Of a DNA stretch of 64,000 bases, positions 24,538 through 33,807 are shown piece after piece. A program made the position numbers and the translations under genes. The stretch is from Photorhabdus cinerea (GTDB lineage: Bacteria > Pseudomonadota > Gammaproteobacteria > Enterobacterales > Enterobacteriaceae). Numbering within the stretch: position 1 is the stretch's first letter; each line of letters begins with the position of its first letter. Where the stretch lies: NCBI RefSeq assembly GCF_011189575.1, contig NZ_PUJW01000013.1, positions 62,001-126,000 on the forward strand, in the 5' to 3' direction. The notes under the pieces were generated by a model that had not been told where the DNA came from, ran no database searches, and saw nothing but the letters and a program-made list of their open reading frames with translations.

Positions 24538-25752
24538 ATGCGTGATATAGTTTTTTTTCTTGAAGAATATCCAGTCTTAACACAAACTTTTGTACATCAA
24601 CAGATTATCAGTTTGAAGAAAGAAGGATTTAATGTAAGAGTTGTATCTGTTTCTAAATCTAGTGATACAATCTGTGCTAATGATTCTACAATTCCCTATG
24701 TTTGTCTAGAAGATATAAAAAACATTCATCCTATATATGCAATATTTAAATTCATTCATTTTTCTATAATCTCTGGTTATTTATTTTCTCGAATGAGTTT
24801 ATTTAAACGAAATTGTTACCGTAAACGCTTGTTATTTAAATTTCTATCCAATCCGTCACAAATAAAACCTAATGATATCGTTATAAGCCATTTTGGTCTG
24901 GCTAGTATTATGGCGGCACAATTGAAAAAATATGGATATATTAAGAATGCACTATATAGTGTATTACATGCATATGAAATTACTAAAGAAAAGAGTCTTA
25001 GTGATCTGGGAAGTCATTACGGAACTTTATTTGAGCAAGCAAATAAAATTTTTTCAGTTTGTGAACATATGCGTAATAGAATTATTAATCTAGGATGTCA
25101 TCCTTCCAATGTTGAGGTGCTACATCTGGGGGTTGATATTGATGCTCTTTCATGTTTATATCCAAATGAATTTAATAAAGAAAAAATGAAGATAATTTTT
25201 GTCGGCCGTTTGACAGAAAAAAAAGGATTGCCTGATTTATTGTTATCTCTAGCACGAATAAGCAGTGAAGTGTCATTTACTTTAGACATTGTTGGCGATG
25301 GGGAGCTCGATGACTATTGTTATGAATTAATATTAAAACTTAATTTGAATGAACATATAAAAATGCATGGTTTTCAACCCCATCACATAGTCTTAGATCT
25401 TATGAAAGACGCAGATGTTTTAATACTTCCATCCAAAACATCTAACTCTGGTGACATGGAAGGTATACCGGTGGTATTAATGGAGGCAATGGCTATGAAA
25501 AAGATAGTTTTGTCTACCTATCATAGTGGGATTACTGAGTTAATTGAAAATAATGTCAATGGATTTCTTGTCAATGAAGGAGATATTGTAGCTTTATCAG
25601 AAAAAATATCATATATAGACGAGTTGAGCAAAAAGGATAAAGATATTATAAGGACGAATGCACATCAAAAAATAATGAATGATTTCAATATTAATATTCA
25701 AAGTAAACATTTAGCTAACATAATACTTAATGGTGGATTTGCTGAAGGGTGA
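24538..25752 (+). CDS. Glycosyltransferase family 4
   Basis: 404 aa, GT-B fold. N-terminal acceptor domain starts FFLEEYPVLTQTFVHQQI, a pattern common in GT4 enzymes that build polysaccharides. C-terminal nucleotide-sugar domain: FVGRLTEKKGLPDLLLSL near 225, the G-D-G-x-L segment (VGDGELDDY), and the EX7E-type motif MEGIPVVLMEAMAMKKIVLS near 308-328. No signal peptide, so it acts in the cytoplasm. The next gene starts 6 nt downstream, consistent with an operon running to 32139. Confidence 0.9.
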   Translation: MRDIVFFLEEYPVLTQTFVHQQIISLKKEGFNVRVVSVSKSSDTICANDSTIPYVCLEDIKNIHPIYAIFKFIHFSIISGYLFSRMSLFKRNCYRKRLLFKFLSNPSQIKPNDIVISHFGLASIMAAQLKKYGYIKNALYSVLHAYEITKEKSLSDLGSHYGTLFEQANKIFSVCEHMRNRIINLGCHPSNVEVLHLGVDIDALSCLYPNEFNKEKMKIIFVGRLTEKKGLPDLLLSLARISSEVSFTLDIVGDGELDDYCYELILKLNLNEHIKMHGFQPHHIVLDLMKDADVLILPSKTSNSGDMEGIPVVLMEAMAMKKIVLSTYHSGITELIENNVNGFLVNEGDIVALSEKISYIDELSKKDKDIIRTNAHQKIMNDFNINIQSKHLANIILNGGFAEG

Positions 25753-25758
25753 ATATAG

Positions 25759-26463
25759 ATGAAATATGACATTTTTTTTATATCTTATGATGAACCATGT
25801 GCTGAATCTAATTGGAATCATTTGAAAAATAGATTTCCTGATGCAAAAAGAATTCATGGTGTCAATGGTATCTTAAAAGCTCATAAAGTTGCTTCTGATT
25901 CTGTAACGGCTAAATGGTTCTTTGTTGTAGATGGAGACAATAGAATTAGAGATGAGTTTAATTTTGAGTTACCAGTGGAACCTTTATGCTCAACTGCGAC
26001 CTATGTATGGAGAAGTGTTAACTCAGTTAATCGCTTATGCTATGGGAATGGAGGTGTGAAATTATTTAATAAAAGGTTGTTTCAGGAGGTTAGAAGTTTT
26101 TCTGGAGATATGACCATATCTCTTAGTCCTGATTATCACGTAGTCAATGTTGTTGCTTCAGATACAGTTATTAACACAAGTAGTTTCCATTCCTGGAGAG
26201 CTGCTTTTCGAGAATGTATAAAACTCAGTATACCAAGGAAAAATCCTAAAGAAGATATTATTCGTAAAGAAAGATTAACGGCATGGAATTTAATTGATAC
26301 TCGGATAGAATTTGGTGATTGGATATTAAAAGGAGCTAATGATGCTGCTCATTTTTATGAGGAAAACATTGAAAATATGGAATTCTTGTTATCAACCATT
26401 AATGATTTTAAATGGTTAAGAGATACATTTAATTTAAAATACATTCAGAAAGATAGAGCATGA
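25759..26463 (+). CDS. Putative GT-A-type glycosyltransferase (DGD motif)
   Basis: 234 aa. Opens MKYDIFFISYDEPCAESNW and AKRIHGVNGILKAHKVAS, followed by WFFVVDGDNRIRDEF, where DGD at 58-60 would be the metal/nucleotide-sugar DxD site. A second region (CYGNGGVKLFNKRLF) resembles acceptor-binding segments of GT2-like enzymes. Similar short proteins occur in phage and polysaccharide clusters. Activity has not, to my knowledge, been assigned, so substrate is unknown. It lies 6 nt after the GT4 gene. Confidence 0.6.
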   Translation: MKYDIFFISYDEPCAESNWNHLKNRFPDAKRIHGVNGILKAHKVASDSVTAKWFFVVDGDNRIRDEFNFELPVEPLCSTATYVWRSVNSVNRLCYGNGGVKLFNKRLFQEVRSFSGDMTISLSPDYHVVNVVASDTVINTSSFHSWRAAFRECIKLSIPRKNPKEDIIRKERLTAWNLIDTRIEFGDWILKGANDAAHFYEENIENMEFLLSTINDFKWLRDTFNLKYIQKDRA

Positions 26464-26500
26464 TGGCTTCATTATAGTTAAATTTATTAGGAGGTAATGG

Positions 26501-27391
26501 ATGTTACGAAAAATAGCAATTCTTATTCCTACTTATAAACGTAGTTCATCATTATTACGTTTATTGAAATCCATTGAAAAATTAGAGACATTAAATAACT
26601 ATACTGTCATTGTGGCAGATAACGATTATTCTCAGCAAGAGTCTTTTAACATGATCAATGAAATCAAAGGTGATTTTAATTTCCATATTGATGTCATTCT
26701 TGTTGAAGATAAAAATATCTCATTAGTTAGAAATATGCTGTTAACTTTGGCCTTTGAAACATATAAATGCGATGCAGTTGCTATGATTGATGATGATGAG
26801 ATTGTTAGTCCTCGGTGGTTAGATGCACTTATTGAATGCCAGATACAGACAAATGCTGATGTGATACAAGGTAACACTTATCCTATTTTTTTGGATAAAA
26901 AAAGAAAATGGATGGAAAAAGTTTCATTTTATTACCGAGACTTATTAATATTAGATCCTAAAGATATAAATGTCAGCACTTGTAATGTATTTATTGTACG
27001 CCGAGTATATGAATCGATGAAGGAGCAGCTATTTGATTTGGGTTTTGGTGTTACAGGTGGAGAGGATACGGATTTTTTCCATAGAGCAAAGCAAATTGGG
27101 ATCAGCTGTTTCTATTGCCGTGATGCATTGGCCTATGAATTCTACGATCAAAATCGTGCAAATATTTTTTGGGTATTAAAAAGAAGTTTTAGAGTAGGAA
27201 GAACAAATTATAGAATATTTAATAATAATGACCAGAGTAAGGTGTGGATTATTGCTCTCATTATCCCATTTACTATTGTGAGGTTTGGTTTTTTCTTTTG
27301 GTATCCAAACCTGTGCATACATTATTTAATAAAGATATTTCGCCAATTTGGTGTTGTAGTTGAAGGTGTTCATTGTAATTTTAATAACTAA
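26501..27391 (+). CDS. Glycosyltransferase family 2
   Basis: 296 aa. Classical GT2 layout: IAILIPTYKRSSSLLRLLKS at the N-terminus, the VADN strand, MIDDDEIVSPRWLDAL with the DxD-type site at about 97-99, and a later GGEDTDFFHRAKQIG (ED acceptor/catalytic base region). A hydrophobic stretch near 247-275 suggests membrane association, so it probably acts on a lipid-linked or membrane acceptor. AGGAGG lies 7 nt upstream of the ATG, the strongest ribosome-binding site in the island. Confidence 0.88.
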   Translation: MLRKIAILIPTYKRSSSLLRLLKSIEKLETLNNYTVIVADNDYSQQESFNMINEIKGDFNFHIDVILVEDKNISLVRNMLLTLAFETYKCDAVAMIDDDEIVSPRWLDALIECQIQTNADVIQGNTYPIFLDKKRKWMEKVSFYYRDLLILDPKDINVSTCNVFIVRRVYESMKEQLFDLGFGVTGGEDTDFFHRAKQIGISCFYCRDALAYEFYDQNRANIFWVLKRSFRVGRTNYRIFNNNDQSKVWIIALIIPFTIVRFGFFFWYPNLCIHYLIKIFRQFGVVVEGVHCNFNN

Positions 27392-27416
27392 TAATTATTT
27401 TGAATGAGTAGCTTAT

Positions 27417-28226
27417 ATGAGTAGAGTTTCTGTACTAATTCCCCATTATAATCAACCTATACTTATTGTTAGTGCTATTGAGTCTATAATGAGAACTTGT
27501 TTGAGTGATGTGCAGATTTTAGTTGCTGATGATCATTCATCAGAAGACAACTATATACAGCTCCGATATGTTTTAGAATATTTAGCAAATAAAACTAATT
27601 TAAATATCAGGTTGTTTAGGAGTGATGTTAATGTCGGGACTTATCGATTGAAAAATGATATTATCAATCGAATTGATACTGAATTTATAACCTTTCATGA
27701 TGCAGATGACTATTCTGTACCAATGAGACTAGATTGCCTGTATAATCTGATGAATAAAAATATTCATATTGATATATTAGGTTCCTCATATATAGATTTC
27801 TACCAAAATTTTTATACAGTTAACTCATTTCGCATTAAGAAATTTTATAGAATCCCTTATATTGCACATCAACTTGGTAAGAAGTATCTGAGTTTTCAAC
27901 CTTCTCAGTTAATTAGATTTAGTATATTTCGTACCCTTGGTGGTTTTGATGGTACAACTAGAATTGCTGCTGATGATGATTTTTTACTTAGGGCTATTCA
28001 TTGTGTAAAGGTCAGGAATATTAACCGTCCCCTTTATGTAAAGATAGAAAGAGAAAGCTCTCTTACCACATCGTCTGTTACTGGATTCCAATCAGAAACT
28101 AGATTAAATTATATTAAGAAGCTAAATCAATTACGAAATACAATAAAGAGTAACTTACCATTGTCAGATTATATGAACAAACCCAACGATGTTCGATTTC
28201 ACCTGAATGAAATCGAGTTAAAATAG
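27417..28226 (+). CDS. Glycosyltransferase family 2
   Basis: 269 aa. N-terminal VSVLIPHYNQPILIVSAIES, nucleotide-binding VADDHSSEDN, DxD-like FHDADDYSVPMRLD at about 95-98, and a GGFDGTTRIAADDDFLLRAI segment near 186-205 where the catalytic ED-type pair lies. Soluble, cytoplasmic. 25 nt after the previous GT2 and clearly a distinct enzyme, suggesting that the product contains several different sugars. Confidence 0.88.
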   Translation: MSRVSVLIPHYNQPILIVSAIESIMRTCLSDVQILVADDHSSEDNYIQLRYVLEYLANKTNLNIRLFRSDVNVGTYRLKNDIINRIDTEFITFHDADDYSVPMRLDCLYNLMNKNIHIDILGSSYIDFYQNFYTVNSFRIKKFYRIPYIAHQLGKKYLSFQPSQLIRFSIFRTLGGFDGTTRIAADDDFLLRAIHCVKVRNINRPLYVKIERESSLTTSSVTGFQSETRLNYIKKLNQLRNTIKSNLPLSDYMNKPNDVRFHLNEIELK

Positions 28227-28311
28227 TTGAAATGTTTTGATGTGAAATATGCTGTAGTTTTCAGTGAATTATTTTTATATTTTTCGTGACTGATACTCTA
28301 AGTGAGGTAGT

Positions 28312-29058
28312 ATGGACGACATTAAAGAATGCTTAAAAGAAATTGTAGAAAAAATAAATAGAGAAGAAAAAGTTTTAGCTATTCTTGGATATGGATCATA
28401 TTTTACGGGCAAGTATAAAAATGGAAGCAGTGATATTGACTTACTTATTATACATGGAAGTGAAACTGATTTATTTAGAAAGAAGATAGTCTATCGTGAA
28501 GTAGAATTTGAACTTCGGTATATGGCAGAAAAATCTTTAGTAAAACTTTTATCTCATAAGCATGGACCAACAATAAAGCATATGTTGGATTCAGAGATTA
28601 TTTTTGATAATAAAAATATAGCAAGAGAATTGAAACTAAAAACCTATTCTATAGTCGAGTCACCTATTGTAGAAACATTTTCTATAGAAAATAGGAGGAA
28701 AAATGCATTGCTAATTGAAAACTTATACCGGAAGGTACATCAAGTGAAAGATGACCTCGGATTTTTCGAATTTGCATGTTCTAAGTTTTTGCTCAATATT
28801 GCAGATTCTTATATTAGACTTCATCGCCATTGGGGACTGCAAGGTTTTCGCAAAATGATTAGCCAGCTCAAAGATATTGATGAAAGTTTTGCTGAGCATT
28901 TCTCACTGGCAATGAGCCCTAATCATATAGAAACAAGAATTGAGGAAATCGATTTTCTTTATAGAGAGGTTATTATGCTTCTTGGTGGTGAAACAAATTC
29001 TGATGAAAATTTTGTGAGTCAGGGCATTATGAATATACTGAATGTGGTTGAGAACTAG
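28312..29058 (+). CDS. Nucleotidyltransferase-domain protein
   Basis: 248 aa. Residues 26-46 form the minimal nucleotidyltransferase signature: GYGSYFTGKYKNGSSDIDLL, with the GS pair at 28-29 and Asp41/Asp43 as metal ligands. A third acidic residue in VEFELRY (about 64-66) is Glu rather than Asp. The C-terminal half is helical (ENRRKNALLIENLYRKVHQV) and resembles the substrate domain of aminoglycoside nucleotidyltransferases. It could modify a small molecule, a sugar or a protein. The exact reaction cannot be read from sequence. Confidence 0.75.
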   Translation: MDDIKECLKEIVEKINREEKVLAILGYGSYFTGKYKNGSSDIDLLIIHGSETDLFRKKIVYREVEFELRYMAEKSLVKLLSHKHGPTIKHMLDSEIIFDNKNIARELKLKTYSIVESPIVETFSIENRRKNALLIENLYRKVHQVKDDLGFFEFACSKFLLNIADSYIRLHRHWGLQGFRKMISQLKDIDESFAEHFSLAMSPNHIETRIEEIDFLYREVIMLLGGETNSDENFVSQGIMNILNVVEN

Positions 29059-29094
29059 CAGTTATATTGCAATTATATTTATTTTAAAAATACA

Positions 29095-29210
29095 TATACC
29101 CTATGGATTTCAAGATGCATCGTGACGGCAAGGGAGCGAATCCCCGGGAGCATAGATAACGCTGTGACTGGGGTGAGTGAGTGTAGCCAACAAAGAGGCA
29201 ACTTGAAAGG
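29095..29210 (-). repeat. ERIC element, copy 3
   Basis: Starts TATACCCTATGGATTTCAAG and carries GGAGCGAATCCCCGGGAGCA and GACTGGGGTGAGTGAGTGTA. It has the same orientation as copies 2 and 4 and lies between the nucleotidyltransferase and ABC exporter genes. Transcription through it would fold a long hairpin in the operon mRNA. Confidence 0.9.
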
Positions 29211-29267
29211 TGCATTCGCGATTATTTCATTTTTGTAACTTATATTAATATTGTCTAGGAATTTAGC

Positions 29268-30932
29268 ATGAAAATGGATGTGGCATTGAAGAATAACTTT
29301 GCAACAGGTTATATAAAATCCTTATTGCTATACTCTTTACTATTAAGTGTCATTAGTTCTTTTTCTGCATTTTTTATGCAGTATCTAATTGACGCGGTTA
29401 TACCATCTGGTGACTTACGTTTTTTATTTATATTTATGATATCTTATCTATTATATGAATCATTCAATATGATACTAACTTATTTGACTGCTCGCTTTAG
29501 AGCGTCGCTAGAAAAATATTTGGACTATTATTATTTAGATAAATATTTACTTGCTTTGATTACTACAAAATTATCTATATTGAATGATTATAATAAAGGT
29601 GGATTGATTCAAAGGATTTATGATGCTCAAAATATTAAAAAGTATTATTTGACTCTGCTAATAGATATTGTAGTTAAGCTTATTACAATTTTAATATTAT
29701 CAATCATAGTGCTATATGTTAGTCCTCTAGTTGTCAGCTTTTTGATCTTAGGAATGATTATGCTGGTGGTTGTTTATTTTTTGTCTATTAAGAAGATGGT
29801 TATTTTAGAAGAGCAGCGTTTTAAAATAAAATCAAATTTTCTTTCAATTATGGATGATATTCTTGGAGGAAGGGAAACGATACGAGGCAATAATTATCGA
29901 AATAGGATTCTGGATAGATGTGTTGACAGGATGAGTGATTTTTTGAATAGAGAGAAAAATGTTGCATTACTCGTTGCTGGTGTGAAAAGTAAAACTCTAG
30001 CGGTTAACACAATCATTGGTACTGTTATTAGATGTGTCATGGTTATTAGCATTATTAGATATAGTAGTTTTTCACTAGGTGTAATGTTGACATTAATTGC
30101 TTTTACAGAAATATCTCTAAAACATACAATGCAAATTTTAGTTTCTTTTATGGAGTTGAAAAGATCAAGCATTACTCTTGAAAGATATAAAGAATTCATG
30201 GGGAATAATGTTGTAGATGAGAATTTATTGAATGCTGAATTAGATGATAATATTGTTAGTGTAGATGAAATTACAGTGAGGAATCTTCATATTGGTACTA
30301 AGGGAAATATTGTCTGTAAAATTCCGGATCTTACCTTTCAAAGTAATAAGATATATAAAATAATAGGACCGAATGGTATTGGTAAGACAACTTTATGTAA
30401 AACTTTGATTGGTTTGATTCCACCTGTAAATGGAACTGTGAATTTTTATGTTTATGATAAAACTATTAAGCCTGAAATCCATATAAATCAATGTTCTGCA
30501 TACTTCCCACAAGATATACTTTTTACTACAAGTATTATTGAAAATATTACATTAGGAAGAGAGATTAATAGGAATAAAGTTGAGAGTATGCTTAAAAAGT
30601 TAAATTTATGGCAGCTAATAGATAGTTTGCCTGAAAAACTAGATACCGTTATTAGTGACAAGGTTAACCCTTTTTCTGAAGGACAAAGACAAGTATTACT
30701 CTTTTTACGAGGTTATCTGTCAGATAAATCGGTACTGATATTTGATGAAATATTTAGAGGAATTGATAGTAAAAATGCTGAAGTCGTAAGTAAATTAATT
30801 TCAGAAAAAGAAGGTTGTATTATATTTTATGTCGCTCATGATTTTACTATCGATTGTGAAAATCATGAAGTATTAGAGCTGAAAAGTGAAAAGAACGATG
30901 ATTTTTTCAAATTAGAGGTTTTTAATGAGTAA
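29268..30932 (+). CDS. ABC exporter, fused membrane and ATPase domains, no C39 peptidase domain
   Basis: 554 aa. Residues about 10-300 contain six membrane segments. The ATPase follows: Walker A GPNGIGKTTLC near 366-376, Q-loop YFPQD, an atypical signature FSEGQRQ (LSGGQ expected) near 470, Walker B SVLIFDEI near 490 and switch His in VAHD near 523. No N-terminal C39 leader peptidase is present. It overlaps the HlyD-type gene by 8 nt, so the two almost certainly form a type-I-like exporter through the inner membrane. Cargo is unknown; a glycosylated lipid, polymer or peptide from the upstream enzymes is the obvious guess. Confidence 0.85.
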   Translation: MKMDVALKNNFATGYIKSLLLYSLLLSVISSFSAFFMQYLIDAVIPSGDLRFLFIFMISYLLYESFNMILTYLTARFRASLEKYLDYYYLDKYLLALITTKLSILNDYNKGGLIQRIYDAQNIKKYYLTLLIDIVVKLITILILSIIVLYVSPLVVSFLILGMIMLVVVYFLSIKKMVILEEQRFKIKSNFLSIMDDILGGRETIRGNNYRNRILDRCVDRMSDFLNREKNVALLVAGVKSKTLAVNTIIGTVIRCVMVISIIRYSSFSLGVMLTLIAFTEISLKHTMQILVSFMELKRSSITLERYKEFMGNNVVDENLLNAELDDNIVSVDEITVRNLHIGTKGNIVCKIPDLTFQSNKIYKIIGPNGIGKTTLCKTLIGLIPPVNGTVNFYVYDKTIKPEIHINQCSAYFPQDILFTTSIIENITLGREINRNKVESMLKKLNLWQLIDSLPEKLDTVISDKVNPFSEGQRQVLLFLRGYLSDKSVLIFDEIFRGIDSKNAEVVSKLISEKEGCIIFYVAHDFTIDCENHEVLELKSEKNDDFFKLEVFNE

Positions 30933-32139
30933 ATTAAGCTCTAATAGTGAGGTTAAGTTAGAACTGCATAAAGAATACAAATTAATTATAAGTATAACAG
31001 TTATTTTGCTGATTATATGTTTTGCTTTATCTTTTGTTGTGACTATTAAGAGAAGAGTTGTTTTAGAAAATGCTTTTATTAAAACCGCGCCAGAACCTGT
31101 ATTATTTTATGCGGAAAAGAATATAGACATTAAAAATTATAATTTTCGTGATGGTGATGTTGTTAAAAAAGGAGATTCTATTTATAATGCGATTAATCCG
31201 GATTTAGAAGAAGCTGAATCTATTTTATTGCAACATATAAAACTAGATAATACAAAAATCAATGCAATGGAAAATTATATAGATAATGTCTATGAACGGA
31301 TGAAGATTGAAAAAAATCATGAAGATTTTAAGTTTAATAAAAATGAAAGTGAGTTAAAAAATATAGACTCTCTTTTGAAAGAACATAGAAATGAATATGA
31401 TTTTTTTAGTCAAAACTACAGAGAACAGATGAATTTTGTAGATAAATTGTTAAATCACAATAATAATTATTTATCCAAGAAAGATATTATCAAATATAAA
31501 ATGGAGTTGTTCTCATCACGTAGTCGATTAATTAAGCTTGAATCTGATATATTAAATTTAGAGAGAAGAAAGTACAGTTTAGGTGATGAACAGAATAGAT
31601 ATATAATTGGAGCAACCAAATATAAAGAGTTAGATATGGAGCTTAACCAGTTAAGAGGTGAACTCTCTATTCTTGTCTCAGAATTGAATGTAAAAAATAC
31701 ACGGATGGAGAATATAAAGAATGGCAAGTTGAGAATAGAAGGAATTGCAAAAGCTGATGGTAAGGTTGAGTTTAATAATATTAATGGCATCAGACCTAAG
31801 CAGGTAAAAAAAGGAGGATTAGTTTTTACTATATATCCTGATGGTAATCACTTTATAGCAAAAGGAGTTGTTAGTGAAAAATATATTAGGAAGATTAAGA
31901 TTGGACAGAGCGTAGAATTAAAAATAGATGCTTATGATTATCTCAAGTATGGGGCAATAAAAGGGAAAGTTGAGGTTATATTTGGCGTAAAAAACGGCAC
32001 GGCTGAAATTGTGATTAATATTGTTGATAAAAGGGATTTTGATTTAGAGTTTGGTAATTCAATCAAGGCATTTATCATCTTGAATGAAGTTAATCTGTAT
32101 GAATATATATATGAAATAGTGTTTCCATATTTTGCTTAA
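30925..32139 (+). CDS. HlyD-family periplasmic adaptor (membrane fusion protein)
   Basis: 404 aa. One N-terminal transmembrane helix (IISITVILLIICFALSFVV, about 24-42), a lipoyl-like half motif (NYNFRDGDVVKKGDSIYNAI), a long Lys/Glu/Asn-rich coiled coil (about 85-250) and a beta-barrel region (ADGKVEFNNINGIRPKQVKK; GQSVELKIDAY). It links an inner-membrane exporter to an outer-membrane channel such as TolC. Translationally coupled to the ABC gene. It lacks obvious degeneration, so the exporter is likely functional. Confidence 0.85.
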   Translation: MSKLSSNSEVKLELHKEYKLIISITVILLIICFALSFVVTIKRRVVLENAFIKTAPEPVLFYAEKNIDIKNYNFRDGDVVKKGDSIYNAINPDLEEAESILLQHIKLDNTKINAMENYIDNVYERMKIEKNHEDFKFNKNESELKNIDSLLKEHRNEYDFFSQNYREQMNFVDKLLNHNNNYLSKKDIIKYKMELFSSRSRLIKLESDILNLERRKYSLGDEQNRYIIGATKYKELDMELNQLRGELSILVSELNVKNTRMENIKNGKLRIEGIAKADGKVEFNNINGIRPKQVKKGGLVFTIYPDGNHFIAKGVVSEKYIRKIKIGQSVELKIDAYDYLKYGAIKGKVEVIFGVKNGTAEIVINIVDKRDFDLEFGNSIKAFIILNEVNLYEYIYEIVFPYFA

Positions 32140-32145
32140 TGGTTT

Positions 32146-32272
32146 TATACCCTATGGATTTCAAGATGCATCGCGACAGTAAAGGAGTGAATCCCGGGTG
32201 CATGGTAAACTATGTGACCAAGGTGGGCGAGTGTAGCCAACAAAGAGGAAACTTGAAAGACGACGGGTATAA
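32146..32272 (-). repeat. ERIC element, copy 4
   Basis: TATACCCTATGGATTTCAAG to GACGACGGGTATA, same orientation as copies 2 and 3. It is more diverged internally (GACAGTAAAGGAGTGAATCC). It starts 7 nt after the HlyD-type gene and ends 30 nt before the srmB stop, forming the right edge of the island. Confidence 0.9.
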
Positions 32273-32301
32273 TTAACGGGCCAACTGGCCCGTTTAAAGA
32301 T

Positions 32302-33654
32302 TTACTCATCGCTATTGCTGCTGGTTGGGACTTCAGGTTTTGGATTACCAACAGGTTTACGACGTTTGCCGATATTCTTGCTATCTCGATGGCGTATTTT
32401 TACTTTTTTCTTCAGCTCTTCGGCTTTCTTTTTCTCTTTGTTTTGTTTGTGCTTAGCCAGTGCTTTTTTCGATGGCTTATTACTGGTTTTTTCACTTGGT
32501 GCTCTGGTTGTTGGGCGGAGTTCATCAACAATCCGCGACTTCAGCGGTTCGTTGATATAGCGATTGATTTTGCCTAATAAAAGGTGATCATGTGCTTCCA
32601 CTAAAGTAATTGCGGTACCTTTGCGGCCGGCACGAGCTGTTCGGCCAATACGGTGTAGGTATACATCAGCGGTACGCGGTAAATCGAAATTGAAAACATG
32701 ACTGATATCATCAATATCTAACCCACGGGAAGCAACATCAGTGGCAACCAGAACATTGACACTGCCATCATTCAGACGCTTAACGGCTTCTGTCCTTTTG
32801 GCCTGTACCATTTCCCCTTCAAGGAGCCAAGCTTTGATACCGGCTCGACGCAACTCATCTACGAGCTCATGTACACGTTCACGCTTGCGAACAAAAATGA
32901 TGGACTTAGTGACATCAGGTTGTTTCAGTAAATGGCAGAGCAGGGCGGTTTTGTGTGTTAAATCATCTGCCCGATAGTAGAATTGTTGGATTTTTTTGCG
33001 TTCGCGGCGGGATGGTTCCGCATCAATTTCAACCGGATCTTCCAGTAAGCGTTCAGCAAAATCACGAATAGCTTCTCCTTCCAGGGTGGCAGAAAACAAC
33101 ATCGTTTGTTTGCGCCAACGGGTTTCACCGGCTATTGTTTCAATATCGTTGGCGAAACCCATATCCAGCATACGATCTGCTTCATCAAGGATCAGTGTTT
33201 CAATTGCCCGGCAATCAAAGTTTTCTTCTTTGATATATTGCAGCAGACGGCCTGTAGTAGCGACGACAATATCCTGATTTTCACTGAAAACTTCTGCATG
33301 GTTCATATATGCCACGCCGCCAGTAATCGTAGCGATGTCCAGATGGGCATGGGCAGCAAGTTCTTTTGCCTGGTCTGCTACTTGCATTGCCAGTTCACGG
33401 GTTGGTGTTAGGATCAGAATGCGTGGTGGCCCAGATTTTTTGCGTGGGAAATCCAGTAAATGTTGCAGAACTGGCAGTAAATAAGCCGCAGTTTTACCTG
33501 TACCAGTCGGCGCGGAACCCAGAACGTCACGTCCATCCATTGCTGCCGGAATAGCAGCAGCCTGAATTGCCGTCGGGCGGGAGTAGCCTTTGCTATTTAA
33601 GGCATCAAGCAGGCGTTCGTCAAGATCGAGTTCAGAAAAGTTTGTTGCAGTCAT
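32302..33654 (-). CDS. srmB: ATP-dependent RNA helicase SrmB
   Basis: 450 aa DEAD-box helicase that assists early assembly of the 50S ribosomal subunit. Motifs: Q-motif (FSELDLDERLL...RPTAIQ), I APTGTGKT, Ia PTRELAMQ, II LDEADRML, III SAT, VI HRIGRTARAGR. The basic C-terminal tail (KKALAKHKQNKEKKKAEELK) ending in RHRDSKNIGKRRKP is the SrmB hallmark. Two ATGs are adjacent; the second (33654) matches E. coli and sits at better spacing from GAGG. Divergent from trmN6, as in E. coli. Confidence 0.97.
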   Translation of the reverse strand: MTATNFSELDLDERLLDALNSKGYSRPTAIQAAAIPAAMDGRDVLGSAPTGTGKTAAYLLPVLQHLLDFPRKKSGPPRILILTPTRELAMQVADQAKELAAHAHLDIATITGGVAYMNHAEVFSENQDIVVATTGRLLQYIKEENFDCRAIETLILDEADRMLDMGFANDIETIAGETRWRKQTMLFSATLEGEAIRDFAERLLEDPVEIDAEPSRRERKKIQQFYYRADDLTHKTALLCHLLKQPDVTKSIIFVRKRERVHELVDELRRAGIKAWLLEGEMVQAKRTEAVKRLNDGSVNVLVATDVASRGLDIDDISHVFNFDLPRTADVYLHRIGRTARAGRKGTAITLVEAHDHLLLGKINRYINEPLKSRIVDELRPTTRAPSEKTSNKPSKKALAKHKQNKEKKKAEELKKKVKIRHRDSKNIGKRRKPVGNPKPEVPTSSNSDE

Positions 33655-33807
33655 CATATACCTCTGTTTGGGCCGCTGATTATAAACAGGTTGAGCGTAT
33701 TGTTCATCTATTTAAAGCTTTTAGGGAAACAGATAGCTTTTATCGGAACATAATACCCCTTATCCTAATAGCGAATTTTTTTGTACTAACAGATGTAGGT
33801 TATTAAT

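Noticed and set aside
22294..32272. ERIC copies as a CRISPR array
   Set aside because: Spacing is in kilobases, the copies are long imperfect palindromes in two orientations and there are no cas genes.
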